From contig MCFG01000247.1 of the NCBI GenBank assembly GCA_002104895.1, forward strand, positions 41,747-105,746: a stretch of DNA of 64,000 bases, read 5' to 3'. Position numbers and translations under genes: made by a program. The stretch is from Anaeromyces robustus. Its lineage: Eukaryota > Neocallimastigomycota > Neocallimastigomycetes > Neocallimastigales > Neocallimastigaceae. Of the stretch, positions 20,598 through 32,897 are shown piece after piece (positions within the stretch are counted from its first letter, which is position 1; each line of letters begins with the position of its first letter). The notes under the pieces were generated by a model that saw only the letters and a list, made by a program, of their open reading frames with translations, made no database searches and was not told the DNA's origin.

Positions 20598-21234
20598 TTT
20601 TCCCCAAAATACAAATATATATATTAATATTTATATAATAATAATACTTTTTTTTATTCTACTATATATATATTTGTTTATTTAAAAATAATTATTAAAT
20701 TTATCATTTTATAGATATCTCAGTTCAAATAATTTAGATGGTAATTTCCCTTCTTTCATTGGTGATTTAACAAATCTAAGAGTTTTGTAAGCTTTTTTTT
20801 TTTTTTTTTAAAAAAAAAAAATTTATTTATTTAATAAAAATATTTATATTTATAGATAATTATTATAGAATTATTATTATTATATTAGTACTATTATTAT
20901 TAATTATTAATCTTTAATTATTTTTTATTTATTTTTTATTTTTTATTTTTGTTTATTCATTTTTATTTTAGAGATATAAGTAATAACGAAATTAAAGGTA
21001 CCTTACCAGAAAGTTTGAACAATTTAAGTTATTTGCAAGTACTGTAAGTTTACTTGACAAAGTTTTATTTTTTATTAGAATTGTTATTTTATTATATAAT
21101 CATTTTTAATAATAATTATTATTATTTTTAATATTATTAATTATTAATTTTTTTTTATTTTAATATTAATATATATATATATAAACAAATAAACGAAACA
21201 AACAAACAAACAAACAAACAAACAAACAAACAAA

Positions 21235-21293
<59 letters not shown>

Positions 21294-22320
21294 ATAGTTC
21301 TGCAAGATATAATCTTATTTCTGGAGGAATTACAGATTTTTTTACAAATACACCAAATTTAACAATGATGTAAATAATAATTATATTATATAAATAAATA
21401 TAGCTATGTATATATATAATTATTTATAATATATTAATTATATTATATATATATATATATATATTTTTTTTTTCTTTTCCTTTTTTGAAGTGATTTAAGT
21501 TTAAATAAATTTGAAGGTGAGATTCCAGAAAGTATAGGTACTCTAACAAATTTGACTGAAATGTAAGTTATATTATAGAAGTAAAAATAAGTAAATAAAT
21601 AAATATAAATAAATATATATCATATATATTATTTAAGATTTTAATATAATAATATTTAATTTCTTAATATAAATACAATTATATATAATTAGACATCTGA
21701 ATAATAATAATTTAAAGGGTTCTATACCAAGTTCTTTTTCTAAATTAGAAAATTTAGAAACATTGTATGTTATAAAAATTTAATTATAATAAGAAAATAA
21801 CAGTATAATATAATATTATACTAATATTTTTAATAAAATTTATAATTTATTAATAATAAACAATTTTTTTTTTTTTTTTTTTTTTTTTGAATAAAAAAGA
21901 TATCTTAGTTTTAACGATTTAAGTGGACAAGTTCCAGATATGCCAAGAAGTTTACAACTTTGTGGATTTAAAGGTACTAAATTATGTTTAAAAGAAGATG
22001 CTGTTTGTGGTCTTGATACTACGCCAATATGTGCATTAAATAATAAAAAATTTTTCCTTACAATAATACTAATTATTTTAGGAATTGTAGTAGCCGGTGC
22101 TTTATTAAAAGCATTATTATTATTATTAAAAGAAAGAAAGAAAAGAATTGAAAGATCCAAACAAAGTGACCAAGTATTGTTAACAGGAGGAGATGATGAT
22201 TTTGCTGAAGAAGGTGAATTTATTGAACTAAAAGAAAACAATGATAATGGACGTAATGTTGTTGAAGTTGATGAAGATTATATATTCCATCCTAGAAATA
22301 TGCATAAATTTGTTAATTAA
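19759..22320 (+). CDS. Plant-type LRR single-pass membrane protein, nine exons
   Basis: Exons 19759-20078, 20253-20315, 20479-20550, 20715-20786, 20972-21043, 21298-21369, 21491-21562, 21693-21764 and 21900-22320 give 411 residues. A signal peptide (1-22) is followed by an acidic stretch and an N-cap containing SCCDDSRYICKVINGK. About eight leucine-rich repeats follow, of the plant-specific LxxLxLxxNxLxGxIP type (examples: LNLNNNKLTGPIPEDL, LYLSSNNLDGNFPSFIG). A Cys-bearing C-cap and one membrane helix (about 323-348) lead to a basic stop-transfer (KERKKRIERSK) and an acidic tail of some 55 residues. There is no kinase domain, so it resembles receptor-like proteins or cell-surface recognition or adhesion proteins. 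Six exons are exactly 72 nt and all introns are phase 2, splitting the conserved Leu/Ile codon. Every join preserves frame, which makes the model strong. The ligand is unknown. Confidence 0.88.
21190..21297. repeat. (AAAC)n-(AAAT)n compound microsatellite in LRR intron 5
   Basis: About eight AAAC units run directly into about 17 AAAT units. The tract ends exactly at the TAG acceptor of exon 6 (AG at 21296-21297), so the acceptor is itself part of the repeat. Confidence 0.9.
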
Positions 22321-23624
22321 TAAAATACAAATAAAACAAACAAACTACGTATAATACATATACATATATATATATAAACATAGAAAAAATTAAAGAATAA
22401 GAAACAATTTTAAGAATTTAACTATAAAAAAAAAAGTTTTAAAGAACTAAACAACGAAATAACTATAATAGATAACAAATAAAAAAAAAAAGTTGTAATA
22501 TATATATATATATATACAATAAATTGCATGATATTATATATATATGTATATATATATACATCTTATTAAAAAATTTATAAAAAAAATATATATATATATA
22601 TTAATATATATTAATACAAAAAAAAAAAAATTACATTAAGAATTATAAATATAAGCATATAAAAATATTGTATCTATTAAAAAAAAAATAGATAATAAAA
22701 TTTTATTATATATATATAAATCCAATATTTTTAATATATTATTATATACAATAAATAATTATAAAAAAATGGATATATAAAAATATAAATATAAAATATA
22801 TATAAAACATATTAATATATAAGTATTTATAATTTATCAGTTTTCAATTGTAATAAAAGTAAGATATATATATATATATTCTATTTTATATTTTGTATAT
22901 ATAAAAATAAGTTCCTTAATACCTTTTCTTAACCTTGAATTTACATATTATATAATATATATATATATATTTATTCTACCTTGAGCTTTTTTTTTTTTTA
23001 TTATTATTATAATTTTTACCTCTTTTTCCTCTTTTTCCTCTTTTTTTTTTTTTTTTTTTATGTTTTTCATTTTTCTTTTCCTTGATATTTTTCTTCTTTT
23101 CTTTTCTTTTTATTTTTCTTATTAATGTGTATATTCTTTTATTATTATTATTTTTTTTTTATTATTATTTTTATTATTATTTTATTATTACAATTGTTTT
23201 TCGTATGAATATTTAATATATAAAAAAAAAAAAGAAAGAATAGAATAGAATAGAAAATATAATAAATAAGTATTCATAAAAAATCCTTTTTTTTTTTTTT
23301 TTTTAACTTATAAATAAAAAGTTTTAAATATATATTATTTATATAAAAATTTTTTCTATAGATTTTTTTATTTATATAATTAGAAATTTAGAAAAAAAAA
23401 AAAATCATTTAAAATTATTTTTATTAGTTTATAAAATATTTGTTTTAATCATAACAATAATAATACATTTAAAAATTAGTAACTAATAAGAAAAAATATT
23501 TATTGATATTTTTACTTTTTCTCTTTTAAAAATAATTTAATATTAATATATATATATATAATTAAAATAATTAAAAGTATAAAAGCATTAATAAAGAAAA
23601 ATATATAAACTATTAAAAATATAT

Positions 23625-23667
<43 letters not shown>

Positions 23668-24439
23668 CGTTAATTATATTAAAAATAAGATAAGTTTTTA
23701 TCATAATTATAATGAAATTTTATTAATAATATTCGATTCCAATCATACATTTATATCATTTTGTTTTCATTAAAAAGTTTCGTAAATGTTATTTTTTTTT
23801 ATTTATCTATTTAAGTTTGTAATTGAACATATTTCACTACAAAATGAATATTTAATGAGTATTTACCTTCATCTTAATATAAAATATTTTCAATTTTTTT
23901 TTTCTTATTATTATTTTATTTAATTATTATTTTAATAAAAATATTATTAAATAAAATGTAAATAAATTGTATTAGAATTAATATTGATTTGAATATTTTT
24001 TTAAATATACAAGTTTTTTACTCAAATATAACATTTTTTTTTTACTTTTGTATATTTTAATTTGTCATATCACAATGAAGAGGGTATTTACTTGTAAAAT
24101 TATATTGTTAATATCTTCATATAATATAATACTTCAATCTTTATATTATATTAATTATATATATCTCTAATGTCATAAATTCTTTAATTATTCATTTTTT
24201 TTTAAATTGTTTATTTTAGTTTTAATATATTATTTTATTAAATCATTTCAAACATTTTATATATGAGTTTATTTAAAAAAATTTTTTATAGATCATTTTA
24301 TAAAATCAAACGTTTCAATATTATCTTCTTTCTTTACTTTATCATAAAAATAAAAATGTTTTTGAATAGGAGAAGCCATATATTATTTTTTATTTTTATT
24401 TTTATATTTTTTATTACAACAAATAAAATAAATAGTAAT
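22321..24439. other. Gene-free AT-rich stretch
   Basis: Simple sequence with no supported gene. The 3' end of the LRR transcript lies in it. A pyrimidine-rich region covers 22988-23110, and a T run of about 42 bases covers 23626-23667. A short plus-strand frame at 24356-24454 starts like a hydrophobic leader but has no continuation I could find. Confidence 0.6.
23626..23667. repeat. 42-base poly(T) tract
   Basis: This is one of the longest homopolymer runs in the window. It has no LINE-family 3' end next to it. Confidence 0.9.
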
Positions 24440-24900
24440 AATACATATAAGTAATATAACACATTATAATCCTTTTAAAAGCTTCATTTGAACTTCTATT
24501 ATCAAAAGGTCCATCTAATTGTATATTACAATGACCTGTATCATATTTCTTAGAAGAACTTTCATATATATTACTATATGAAGGTTCATATAATATATTT
24601 GAATAAATATTATTACAATGATCTATTGGTTCTTTTTCATTAAAAATACAAGCTTTCTGAATCATTATTAATAATATTCACAATAACTTTTACATGAATT
24701 AATATCAGCACAATTTTCTATACTTCTTTTACTTTTACGCTTACCTGATATAACTGTATCATCATAATTTCATGTTTTAACAATATAATTTATTAAATCT
24801 TTATTTTTTCATTTGGAATTTTTACAACATAATTATTATAACTATACTTTGCTTCTTCAACACAAATATCGTTTTTACAAAAATAACTAATATAATAATT
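24440..24900 (-). pseudogene. Decayed Cys-rich coding relic
   Basis: Minus-strand frames with normal, Cys-containing composition follow one another but are broken. From the right: a piece with CKNDICVEEAKYSYNNYV, a frameshift, a piece with NYDDTVISGKRKSKRSIENC followed by DINSCKSYCEYY, stops, then a piece with KACIFNEKEPIDHCNNIY and YDTGHCNIQLDGPFDN (24660-24460). A TGA stop interrupts the middle piece (KT-stop-NYDD). The spaced cysteines suggest a secreted Cys-rich repeat protein of the kind common in anaerobic fungi, but I do not recognise a named family. No intact gene can be built from it. Confidence 0.4.
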
Positions 24901-25593
24901 TTTTTTTAAATTTTAATACTTCTTTTTTTAATTATATAAGTACTGGTAAAAAATAAAAATAGCATAATATGTATTTATTATTTTCTTTATTTTAATATTT
25001 ATAAATTTTTAAAATACTTTAATATATTTCAAAATGGCATTCTTCAATACTTTTTTAATTATAGATATGGTTTTAGACATTAATCACAGTTATGAAAATT
25101 AATTGTGAAAGTTATTAGTATATTAAAATAAATGAACATTATACTAAAATTGCTATTGAAAAAGAAATATCTGTAAATAATTTATATTATATTGGTTTAT
25201 AATAAACTAATATAAGAATGAAAAAAAAAAAGTTAATGGGAGTTTTATATTTATATATAAACTATTTAAAAAGTATTTTTACATTTAGACTATTACAATG
25301 TTACAAAATAAGAAATATTTTAATATTTTAATACAATGAAAATATTGCGTATAAAATTATAAAGAAATCATGAAATTCTAATCTATTTCATTTAATTTGA
25401 TTTAATTTCTATGTATTTTAATAATAAATATTATTAATATTAAATTTTCAAAAAGTATTTTAGTATTTTTATTTTTCTATTGTATTAATAATATATAATA
25501 ATAAATATTGATTAAAAAAATTTATTTTAAAAATAATAAAAAATTTTAATCAATGTTTATTATTATATATTATTAACATTAATTATTATTATA

Positions 25594-25630
<37 letters not shown>

Positions 25631-26156
25631 TATTTAATTATTAACATTAACTATTATTATTTAATTATTATTATATATTCAATATTATTATCATTGTTAT
25701 GATTTTTATTATTATGTATTATTATTATATTACACTAGTTTTATTCTTCATTATTGTTTTTATTATTGAAAAAAGATTTTTCAATATTTTATTCGATATA
25801 TAATTATTCATGAAGTATTATATCCTTTTATATAAACAATATAATATTAAATATGAATAAAGCAATTTCGTTTATATATATATTATTAAATGATATAAAA
25901 TATAATCTATAAGTAGAATTCATTTGAATAATTTATTAACTTTCTATATTTATAAAAAAAATATTTTTTTTATTATAATAGTTTGAATAAATTAGATTAT
26001 ATATATTATAAATTAATAATTTCATTATATTAAGCATCATTTCATTTCATATTTAAAGGATAAATACTTTTTATTTTATTTTTTTAAATAAAATACTTTG
26101 TATTATCATAATTGTATTATATTCATAAATTAATTATCTTATCAAGTAAAATACAG
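24901..26156. other. Gene-free AT-rich stretch
   Basis: No coding region or RNA gene recognised. It contains short TTA repeats around 25590-25630. Confidence 0.6.
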
Positions 26157-26166
26157 TTTCAATATT

Positions 26167-26477
26167 TTTTTTAAGCACACACATTTTGTACATCATCTTT
26201 ATTGAGTTTAAATATTAATATACATGAATCATAAAAAAACACAAAATAAAAAAAAATGATACCAATAAGAAAAACCAGATAAATATTATAGATAATAATG
26301 AATAATACAGGAGGGTAGTATAGTAATACATAGAAACAATAAATCCATACTAGCCCTTAATTCTATATATAAAATTAAAGTAAAATTGATAAATCCTACT
26401 CCACTTGAGTTGGTAATAGGATCGGCATTTATCCTACTAGGCTGTCCTACTACGTTATCACCATTGACGTTCCACAA
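26167..26477 (-). mobile_element. 5'-truncated LINE, copy 2 (most diverged)
   Basis: Reverse-strand fragment of the same family as the copy at 17.5 kb. The 3' end (AAGCACACAC next to a T run on the plus strand) lies at the left. Similarity stops on the right after ATTGACGTTCC. The 10-bp sequence TTTCAATATT occurs on both sides (26157-26166 and 26478-26487), a probable target-site duplication. The frame retains NADPITNSSGVG in place of NADPISDPSGIG of the better copies. It is several substitutions away from them, so likely the oldest of the four longer copies. Confidence 0.8.
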
Positions 26478-26649
26478 TTTCAATATTAAATTTAAATTAT
26501 TATTTACTAAAAGTTTTTTATATGGAAAATTTATTTGTAATAATTCATCCATAAATAAACTAAAAATCATACATAAATTAAATTATAGGTTAGATGTATA
26601 TTAGTATATTATTCATAAACTAACCTACATTTAAACTAAACAACATCAT

Positions 26650-26650
26650 C

Positions 26651-26747
<97 letters not shown>

Positions 26748-26752
26748 GTAAT
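26650..26752. repeat. (TAA)n microsatellite
   Basis: More than 30 TAA units, almost uninterrupted. Confidence 0.95.
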
Positions 26753-27710
26753 AATAAATATAATTCTCATATTTTATTATAGTTGTTATTTTTTTCATTT
26801 TTGTTATAAATAATAAGATATAAACAATATTAAATAAAAAATATAAATTTTTTTTTGACCAATTATTTCTTTATTTTTGTTTTAAATTGTTTAAAAGGTT
26901 TAATGTTAAACAATAAAAAAAAATAATAATTAATATAAACATATATATTTGAAAAATTCAAGAATTATAAAATACATATATAATTTTATTTAAATATTAT
27001 ATTAAGTATAACGAAAAATTCTATTAGTGAGGATAGTATCCAAAATTATTATTTATATTAATAATATATCTTCTTTTTTTTTTTTATATATTATCATAAG
27101 ATGATAATATAGAAATAGCTATTGATAGACTTGTTTTTTTTCTCATTTGTTATAAAATTTACAGTATTAATTAATATAAGTATAAAAAATAGTATCATTT
27201 ATAGAAAAAAACTTTTATAAATTTATTTATATTATTTTTTAAAACAATTTTTTTTGTTAATGAATGATATATTTTAGTTTCTGCTTATATTACTTGCCAA
27301 TTGGAAGTCATATAAATTTTTTTAGTTTTAAAAGAGAATCTTCTTTATTAAATCAAAATAAATATATAAATAAAAATAAAAAAAATTATTTATATTTAAA
27401 TATTTAATTATAGTTACAATTTTTTTTTCTAACTAGTTATTTATATATTCATTAAAAAGAACTAATAATATTACAATAATTATACAAAAGAAGTAACATT
27501 ATTAAAGAACTGAAAGAATATAATTACAAGATAGTAGAAATAAATATTAATTAAAAATATACAATTATCTTTTTCTAATTATATAGTAAAAAAACGATAT
27601 TAAAACTATTAAATATGTATGTATAAATTCTTCTTGGAATTACAAAAATGAATTCTATAACATCTATTAATAATAATAAATATTTTCATATTTGAAATAT
27701 TTATTAATAA

Positions 27711-27805
<95 letters not shown>

Positions 27806-27845
27806 ATAGATAAATAGATAAATAAATAAATAAATAAATAAATAA
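27711..27845. repeat. (AAAT)n microsatellite
   Basis: About 33 AAAT units with two AGAT interruptions near 27809 and 27817. Confidence 0.95.
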
Positions 27846-28313
27846 AAATAAAATAAAATAGTTTATATAATTTGTTTATAACTAACTATATCTTTCTTTT
27901 CATTTATATTTTTTTAAATATTTATTATTAATAATTAAATAAAAAATATTAGTAATATATTCTATTAATTAGTGTATTATATATATAAGTATCAATCATA
28001 TATCTTTATATAATAGCATTTCAAAAATAAAATTATTATCAACAGTATTTAATAAATGTATCAGAAGAAAAAAGTTATTCTTAGATTTTCTACTTCATTA
28101 TATTTCAATTTGACATTTAAAATTCATGATATAATATTAATTTAGTTTATTATCAGAATCATCATAAATATAAATATTATTATTATTTATTATCATAGTC
28201 TTCTTGGTAGATAATTTCATTTTTTATTATTAAAACTATAATAATAAAAGATGAAATTATTATAGATATTCCATTATTTTGATTATTTGAAATTTCTATT
28301 TATCCATTAATAT

Positions 28314-28368
28314 ATAAAATCCCTTTTTTAGAAAAAATTATATATTATTTCTAAAAAAGGGATTTTAT
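28314..28368. repeat. Perfect 21-bp inverted repeat, 13-base loop
   Basis: Arms 28314-28334 (beginning ATAAAATCCC) and 28348-28368 (ending GGGATTTTAT) are fully complementary. The CCC/GGG core stands out in this background. It could be a hairpin in DNA or RNA, or a remnant of a small foldback element. Confidence 0.85.
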
Positions 28369-28986
28369 CATAATTATTTTTTTTATATTATTTAATATTA
28401 TTATTAATATTATATATTTTATTAATTCAAAACATATGTTTTTTAAATATATATTGTATTTATGTTTTTAAATATATAATTTGTTTTCATTTTATATAAA
28501 CATAGTTTATCTATGGTGTATAAAATATATATATATATAAATAAAATTTAATATAAAATATAATATATTTCTTGGAATTAATATTTTTTAATGAAATATC
28601 CATTCATTACTTTTTTTTCTATAACAAAATATTTTATTTAATATAATTAGTATTATTAATTAAAAAATATTAATAATTTTAATATTCTTAATAAATAATA
28701 TATTTTTATAATTTTTTTATACTTTTTATTGTTAAAAAATTAATTACAAAAAAAAAAAAAAAATCTAAAAACAAAAAGCAAGATATAAAATAATAATATT
28801 AATTAATTATTTAATATTAATCATATTTTAAAATTTTTAAACATTTTTTTATGAATTTTTAGTCATAATTATTAAAAATTTTTTTCTTTCAATTATTTAT
28901 ATTTTATTATAATTAAAGTTTACAACTATCAATAATTGGTGAAATTTCAATTAAATTAAGGGAGACAAAGGTAAAATACAATATTA

Positions 28987-29023
<37 letters not shown>

Positions 29024-29946
29024 GTACTTTAACTTCAAATATGTACTTTTTTTTTTTTATAATTATTATTATTATAATTATTTATTATAAATTTTGGTCA
29101 TATTTGAATTTTTTTTTCATTATTTAGATTATATATATATACGTATAGATATTTTATTTATTAATTATTATTATTGATTATTAATTTATATTTATTTGTT
29201 TAAATTAACAATATACATTATGATTATTAAGATTTTCTAATTATATAATATTTATTAATAATGCATATAATATCATATTATATATATAATAATTGTTAAT
29301 AATACTTTTTTACATTTAATTATTAAAATATATTGACATAAAAATATTAAAATAGACAAAAAAAATTTAAACTAAAAAAAAAATCAAAAAAAAAAAAAAA
29401 AAAAAAATTCAAAAAACAATGATAAATAGAAATATCTGTAACTTTATATTTTAATTAATGAATGTTATACAAAAGTGTAAAATGGTGTTACAATACCTGT
29501 CAATTTTCAATTTTTTTTATTTATTTATTAAATAAAATAATTTTTAGTTTATTCAACATTTTTGTTAAAATCATAATATATAAAAAAATATGTCAACATT
29601 ATAAATTTTAAATTATAATTAAATAAATATGGAAAGATGATATTATTACATAAATTTTATTTATTATTTTTTTGGTTTTATATACATTAATTTTATAATA
29701 TATATATTAATTTATATTACTATATATTGATTATATATTATTTTATACATAACCATAAATTATTATATATTAATATATATTAATTTATACATAACAATAT
29801 ATTATTATAAATTGATATATATAATATTATTTAATTGTTTTAAATAAAATTAATTTTTTAATAAATTAAAAAAAAAAGAAATTCCAAAGATGTTCCCCAC
29901 GTTTTATTTTATTTTATTATATTTTATTTTATTATTTTTTTTAGAT

Positions 29947-29984
<38 letters not shown>

Positions 29985-31289
29985 AAAAAGAAAAAAGAAA
30001 ATATGGACTTCTTTACTAAATCTAAATGTATTAATAACAATAATAATAATAAAAACAAGGAAAGGTATTCTCTTCCTTTAATATGAAAAAAAAAACAATG
30101 TTAAATATTTATAATATATATATTTTTTAGATGATAGTAAATGAAAATATTTTATAATCAATAAATTTTATAATTTTTTTTAAGCACACAATTTATATAT
30201 CAAATAAAGAATTTAATAAATTTATTAATTATAGAATATTATATTTATAAACATTTCATATGCTGTTTATTCTTTACTTATATATACTTTTTTAAAAAAA
30301 GTTATTTAAAAGTAGCATATATGGTAAATAACAATTAATCCTAGTCTAAAATCATTAATAAAAAACATAAAAAAATAAAATCTATTAATAATATTACTTA
30401 TTAAAATAAAAATATGAAAAAAGAGTTTTTGAAATAATAATTCTTGTAGATTAAAATAATAATAATAAAAACGATTATAATCATTTTAATTAAAACTTCA
30501 ACACAAAACTAATAATAAATAATAAGACTTTTTTTTTTTTAATTTAAATTTTACGTGAGTGAGTTAACTCGTTTATTTTTTTTTTTGCTTTTTTTTTTTT
30601 TTACTTATTTCTTTTTTTTTTGTTTTATATATATATATACATCAAGTATTAAATATAAAGTTTTTTTTCTCAATATTTAAATAAGCTTTCTTTCTTATTA
30701 ATTCTTTTACAATAATTATTTAGCATAAATAATTATCGTATTTAATTACATAAAAAAAAAGTTAAAAATTATTTTTTTATTTCTATAATTATTTAACTTA
30801 CTTAAAAAAACTAAATTCTTTAACTAATTTTAAACTCAATTTAAAAAAAAGTTAGATTTTTTTTTAATTGTTAAAAAAATTATAATTATTATAATAATTT
30901 CTAACTAATTTCGTGTTTATTTGTTTATTTCTTCATTTTTTTTCTCTCTTATTTTTTTTTATATATAAAGTATTGTAATAAATTCGTATTGTAAATAATT
31001 TTGTTTTTTTTTATAGGAAAAAAAGTCAATAATTTCAAATAATTATTAACAATTCAAAATAATATAAAAATAAAATATTAAATATTACAAATATTTTATA
31101 TTATTCTGAAAAGCAAATTATTAATTTTGCTCAATATATATATAGTTTTTTTTTGTTGTTAAGATTTTAAAATCATTTTTTATATATATCAATTATTTGA
31201 TAAATATATTTAAAAAATGATTTTTCCAAGATTAATAATCAATATTAATCGGTAGTTATTTTATTTAAATTAACATTAATTAAATTCAT

Positions 31290-32498
31290 TTAATCGACTT
31301 CAAGTGCAATACTTTCAACAGTGTCTGAAGCTTTTGTTGGTTCTGGTTCAGTTTCGGTTGGTTTTTCTTCATCTTCCTTTTTGTCGTCATCAATTTTATC
31401 AACTTCACCAAAGTTACCAAAACCACCCCATTGGCCTCCTCCCATGTCGAAGCCTCCTTGGCCGCCCCAGCCGCCCATATCGCCGCCGAAGCCTCCTCCG
31501 AAACCTCCCATGTCGAAACCACCTTGGCCGCCCCAGCCGCCCATGTCACCACCGAAGCCGCCCATGTCGAAACCTCCTTGGCCGCCCCAGCCGCCCATAT
31601 CACCGCCGAAGCCGCCCATATCGAAACCGCCTTGGCCGCCCCATTGGCCTCCTCCCATGTCGAAGCCTCCTTGGCCGCCCCAGCCGCCCATATCACCGCC
31701 GAAGCCGCCCATATCGAAACCGCCTTGGCCGCCCCATTGGCCTCCTCCCATGTCGAAGCCTCCTTGGCCGCCCCAGCCGCCCATGTCACCGCCGAAGCCG
31801 CCCATATCGAAACCACCTTGGCCGCCCCAGCCGCCCATGTCACCACCGAAGCCGCCCATGTCGAAACCTCCTTGGCCGCCCCAGCCGCCCATATCACCGC
31901 CGAAGCCGCCCATATCGAAACCGCCTTGGCCGCCCCATTGGCCTCCTCCCATGTCGAAGCCTCCTTGGCCGCCCCAGCCGCCCATGTCGCCGCCGAAGCC
32001 TCCACCAAAGCCTCCCATGTCGAAACCACCTTGGCCGCCCCAGCCGCCCATGTCGCCGCCGAAGCCTCCACCAAAGCCTCCCATGTCGAAACCACCTTGG
32101 CCGCCCCAGCCGCCCATGTCGCCGCCGAAGCCTCCACCGAAGCCTCCCATGTCAAAACCGCCTCCACCGAAGCCACCCATGTCGAAACCTCCTTGGCCGC
32201 CCCAGCCGCCCATGTCGAAACCGCCTAAGCCTCCATTAAAGGCGCCTGTGTCGCCGTCTCCAGGTAAGACTCCACCGAATCCTCCCCATGGGTCATTATC
32301 GTAGGATGGTGGTTCTTCTACATCTGGCATACCACACCAGTCACCGTTTTCAACACCCCAGTCACCATCGGCATCAACGTATTCAACTTTGCTAGTGTAT
32401 TTACAACATGGATAACCAAGTCTCTCTGAAAAACAATCAGCAGAAACTTTTGAAGCTAGAATAGCGGTTACTAAAGTTAAAACAGATAATGCTTTCAT
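31290..32498 (-). CDS. Secreted dockerin protein with glycine-rich GGFDMGG repeats
   Basis: A single-exon ORF of 402 residues. Residues 1-20 are a signal peptide ending VSA. Residues 22-56 form one fungal dockerin (CBM10-type) with the family pattern [11 protein letters not shown], then DGDWG and NGDWCGM. Fungal dockerins bind cellulosomal partners in anaerobic fungi. A short acidic linker leads to about 270 residues made almost only of Gly, Phe, Asp, Met, Trp and Gln: about 14 copies of [11 protein letters not shown] joined by [18 protein letters not shown] or GQ. The end (about 365-402) is acidic and Thr/Glu-rich. No catalytic domain is visible, so a structural, adhesive or matrix role is the best guess. 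The repeats use GGC-rich codons, making a GC island in very AT-rich DNA. Other long frames over this region on both strands (Pro-rich, Arg-rich, Ala-rich) are shadows of the repeat. Confidence 0.9.
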   Translation of the reverse strand: MKALSVLTLVTAILASKVSADCFSERLGYPCCKYTSKVEYVDADGDWGVENGDWCGMPDVEEPPSYDNDPWGGFGGVLPGDGDTGAFNGGLGGFDMGGWGGQGGFDMGGFGGGGFDMGGFGGGFGGDMGGWGGQGGFDMGGFGGGFGGDMGGWGGQGGFDMGGFGGGFGGDMGGWGGQGGFDMGGGQWGGQGGFDMGGFGGDMGGWGGQGGFDMGGFGGDMGGWGGQGGFDMGGFGGDMGGWGGQGGFDMGGGQWGGQGGFDMGGFGGDMGGWGGQGGFDMGGGQWGGQGGFDMGGFGGDMGGWGGQGGFDMGGFGGDMGGWGGQGGFDMGGFGGGFGGDMGGWGGQGGFDMGGGQWGGFGNFGEVDKIDDDKKEDEEKPTETEPEPTKASDTVESIALEVD

Positions 32499-32677
32499 TT
32501 TATATACTTTATTATTTGTTTTTTTTTTATTAATTAATTATTTAAATTAAATATATATTACAAGAAAAAAAAAACTATTATTAAATTTATTTACAATACT
32601 TTATTTGGTTTAAAAATTTTCACTAGAAGAAAAAGCTCAGTATTTATATAAAATTGTTAAAATAAGGTTTAAAGTAC

Positions 32678-32743
32678 ATATATTGACATTTACATTTTTA
32701 TTATATATTGTAATATATAATAAAAATGTAAATGTCAATATAT
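32678..32743. repeat. Perfect 32-bp inverted repeat with 2-base centre
   Basis: Arms 32678-32709 and 32712-32743 are exact reverse complements around a central GT, sharing the core TTGACATTTACATTTTTAT. It starts 180 bp upstream of the dockerin glycine-rich gene. A nearly continuous 66-bp palindrome of mixed sequence is unlikely to be simple AT bias. It could be a cruciform, a regulatory hairpin or a very small foldback element. Confidence 0.85.
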
Positions 32744-32862
32744 ATAATTCAATATTAATTAATATATATATAAAATATGTATAGTTCAATATTTATTATT
32801 AAACTTTAATTATGATAATAAGATATAAAAAAAACTATTATTTTTATTGTTAAAAAAAATAT

Positions 32863-32897
<35 letters not shown>

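Larger units (their letters stand above)
26488..31289. other. Gene-free stretch between LINE copy 2 and the dockerin gene
   Basis: No supported gene. It holds (TAA)n at 26650-26752, (AAAT)n at 27711-27845, a perfect 21-bp inverted repeat at 28314-28368, T runs near 28990-29018 and A runs near 29390-29407 and 29948-29981. A weak resemblance to the LINE 3' end occurs at 30181-30200 on the minus strand. Confidence 0.6.

Noticed and set aside
24263-24454. Short plus-strand frame with a leader-like sequence (MFLNRRSHILFFIFIF)
   Set aside because: It lacks a continuing exon, and the downstream DNA codes on the other strand; hydrophobic runs are expected by chance here.
26286-26604. Two overlapping frames on opposite strands
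   Set aside because: Both are readings through LINE copy 2 and its flank, not genes.
30169-30214. Possible third LINE micro-insertion (AAGCACACAATTT next to a T run)
   Set aside because: The match to the family end is imperfect, and the candidate duplication AATAAATTT is pure A/T and not adjacent to the T run.
31304-32304. Long plus-strand frames rich in Pro, Arg or Ala and a second minus-strand Ala-rich frame
   Set aside because: They are shadows of the Gly-rich repeat, whose period is a multiple of three; only the minus-strand frame with signal peptide and dockerin has normal gene features.
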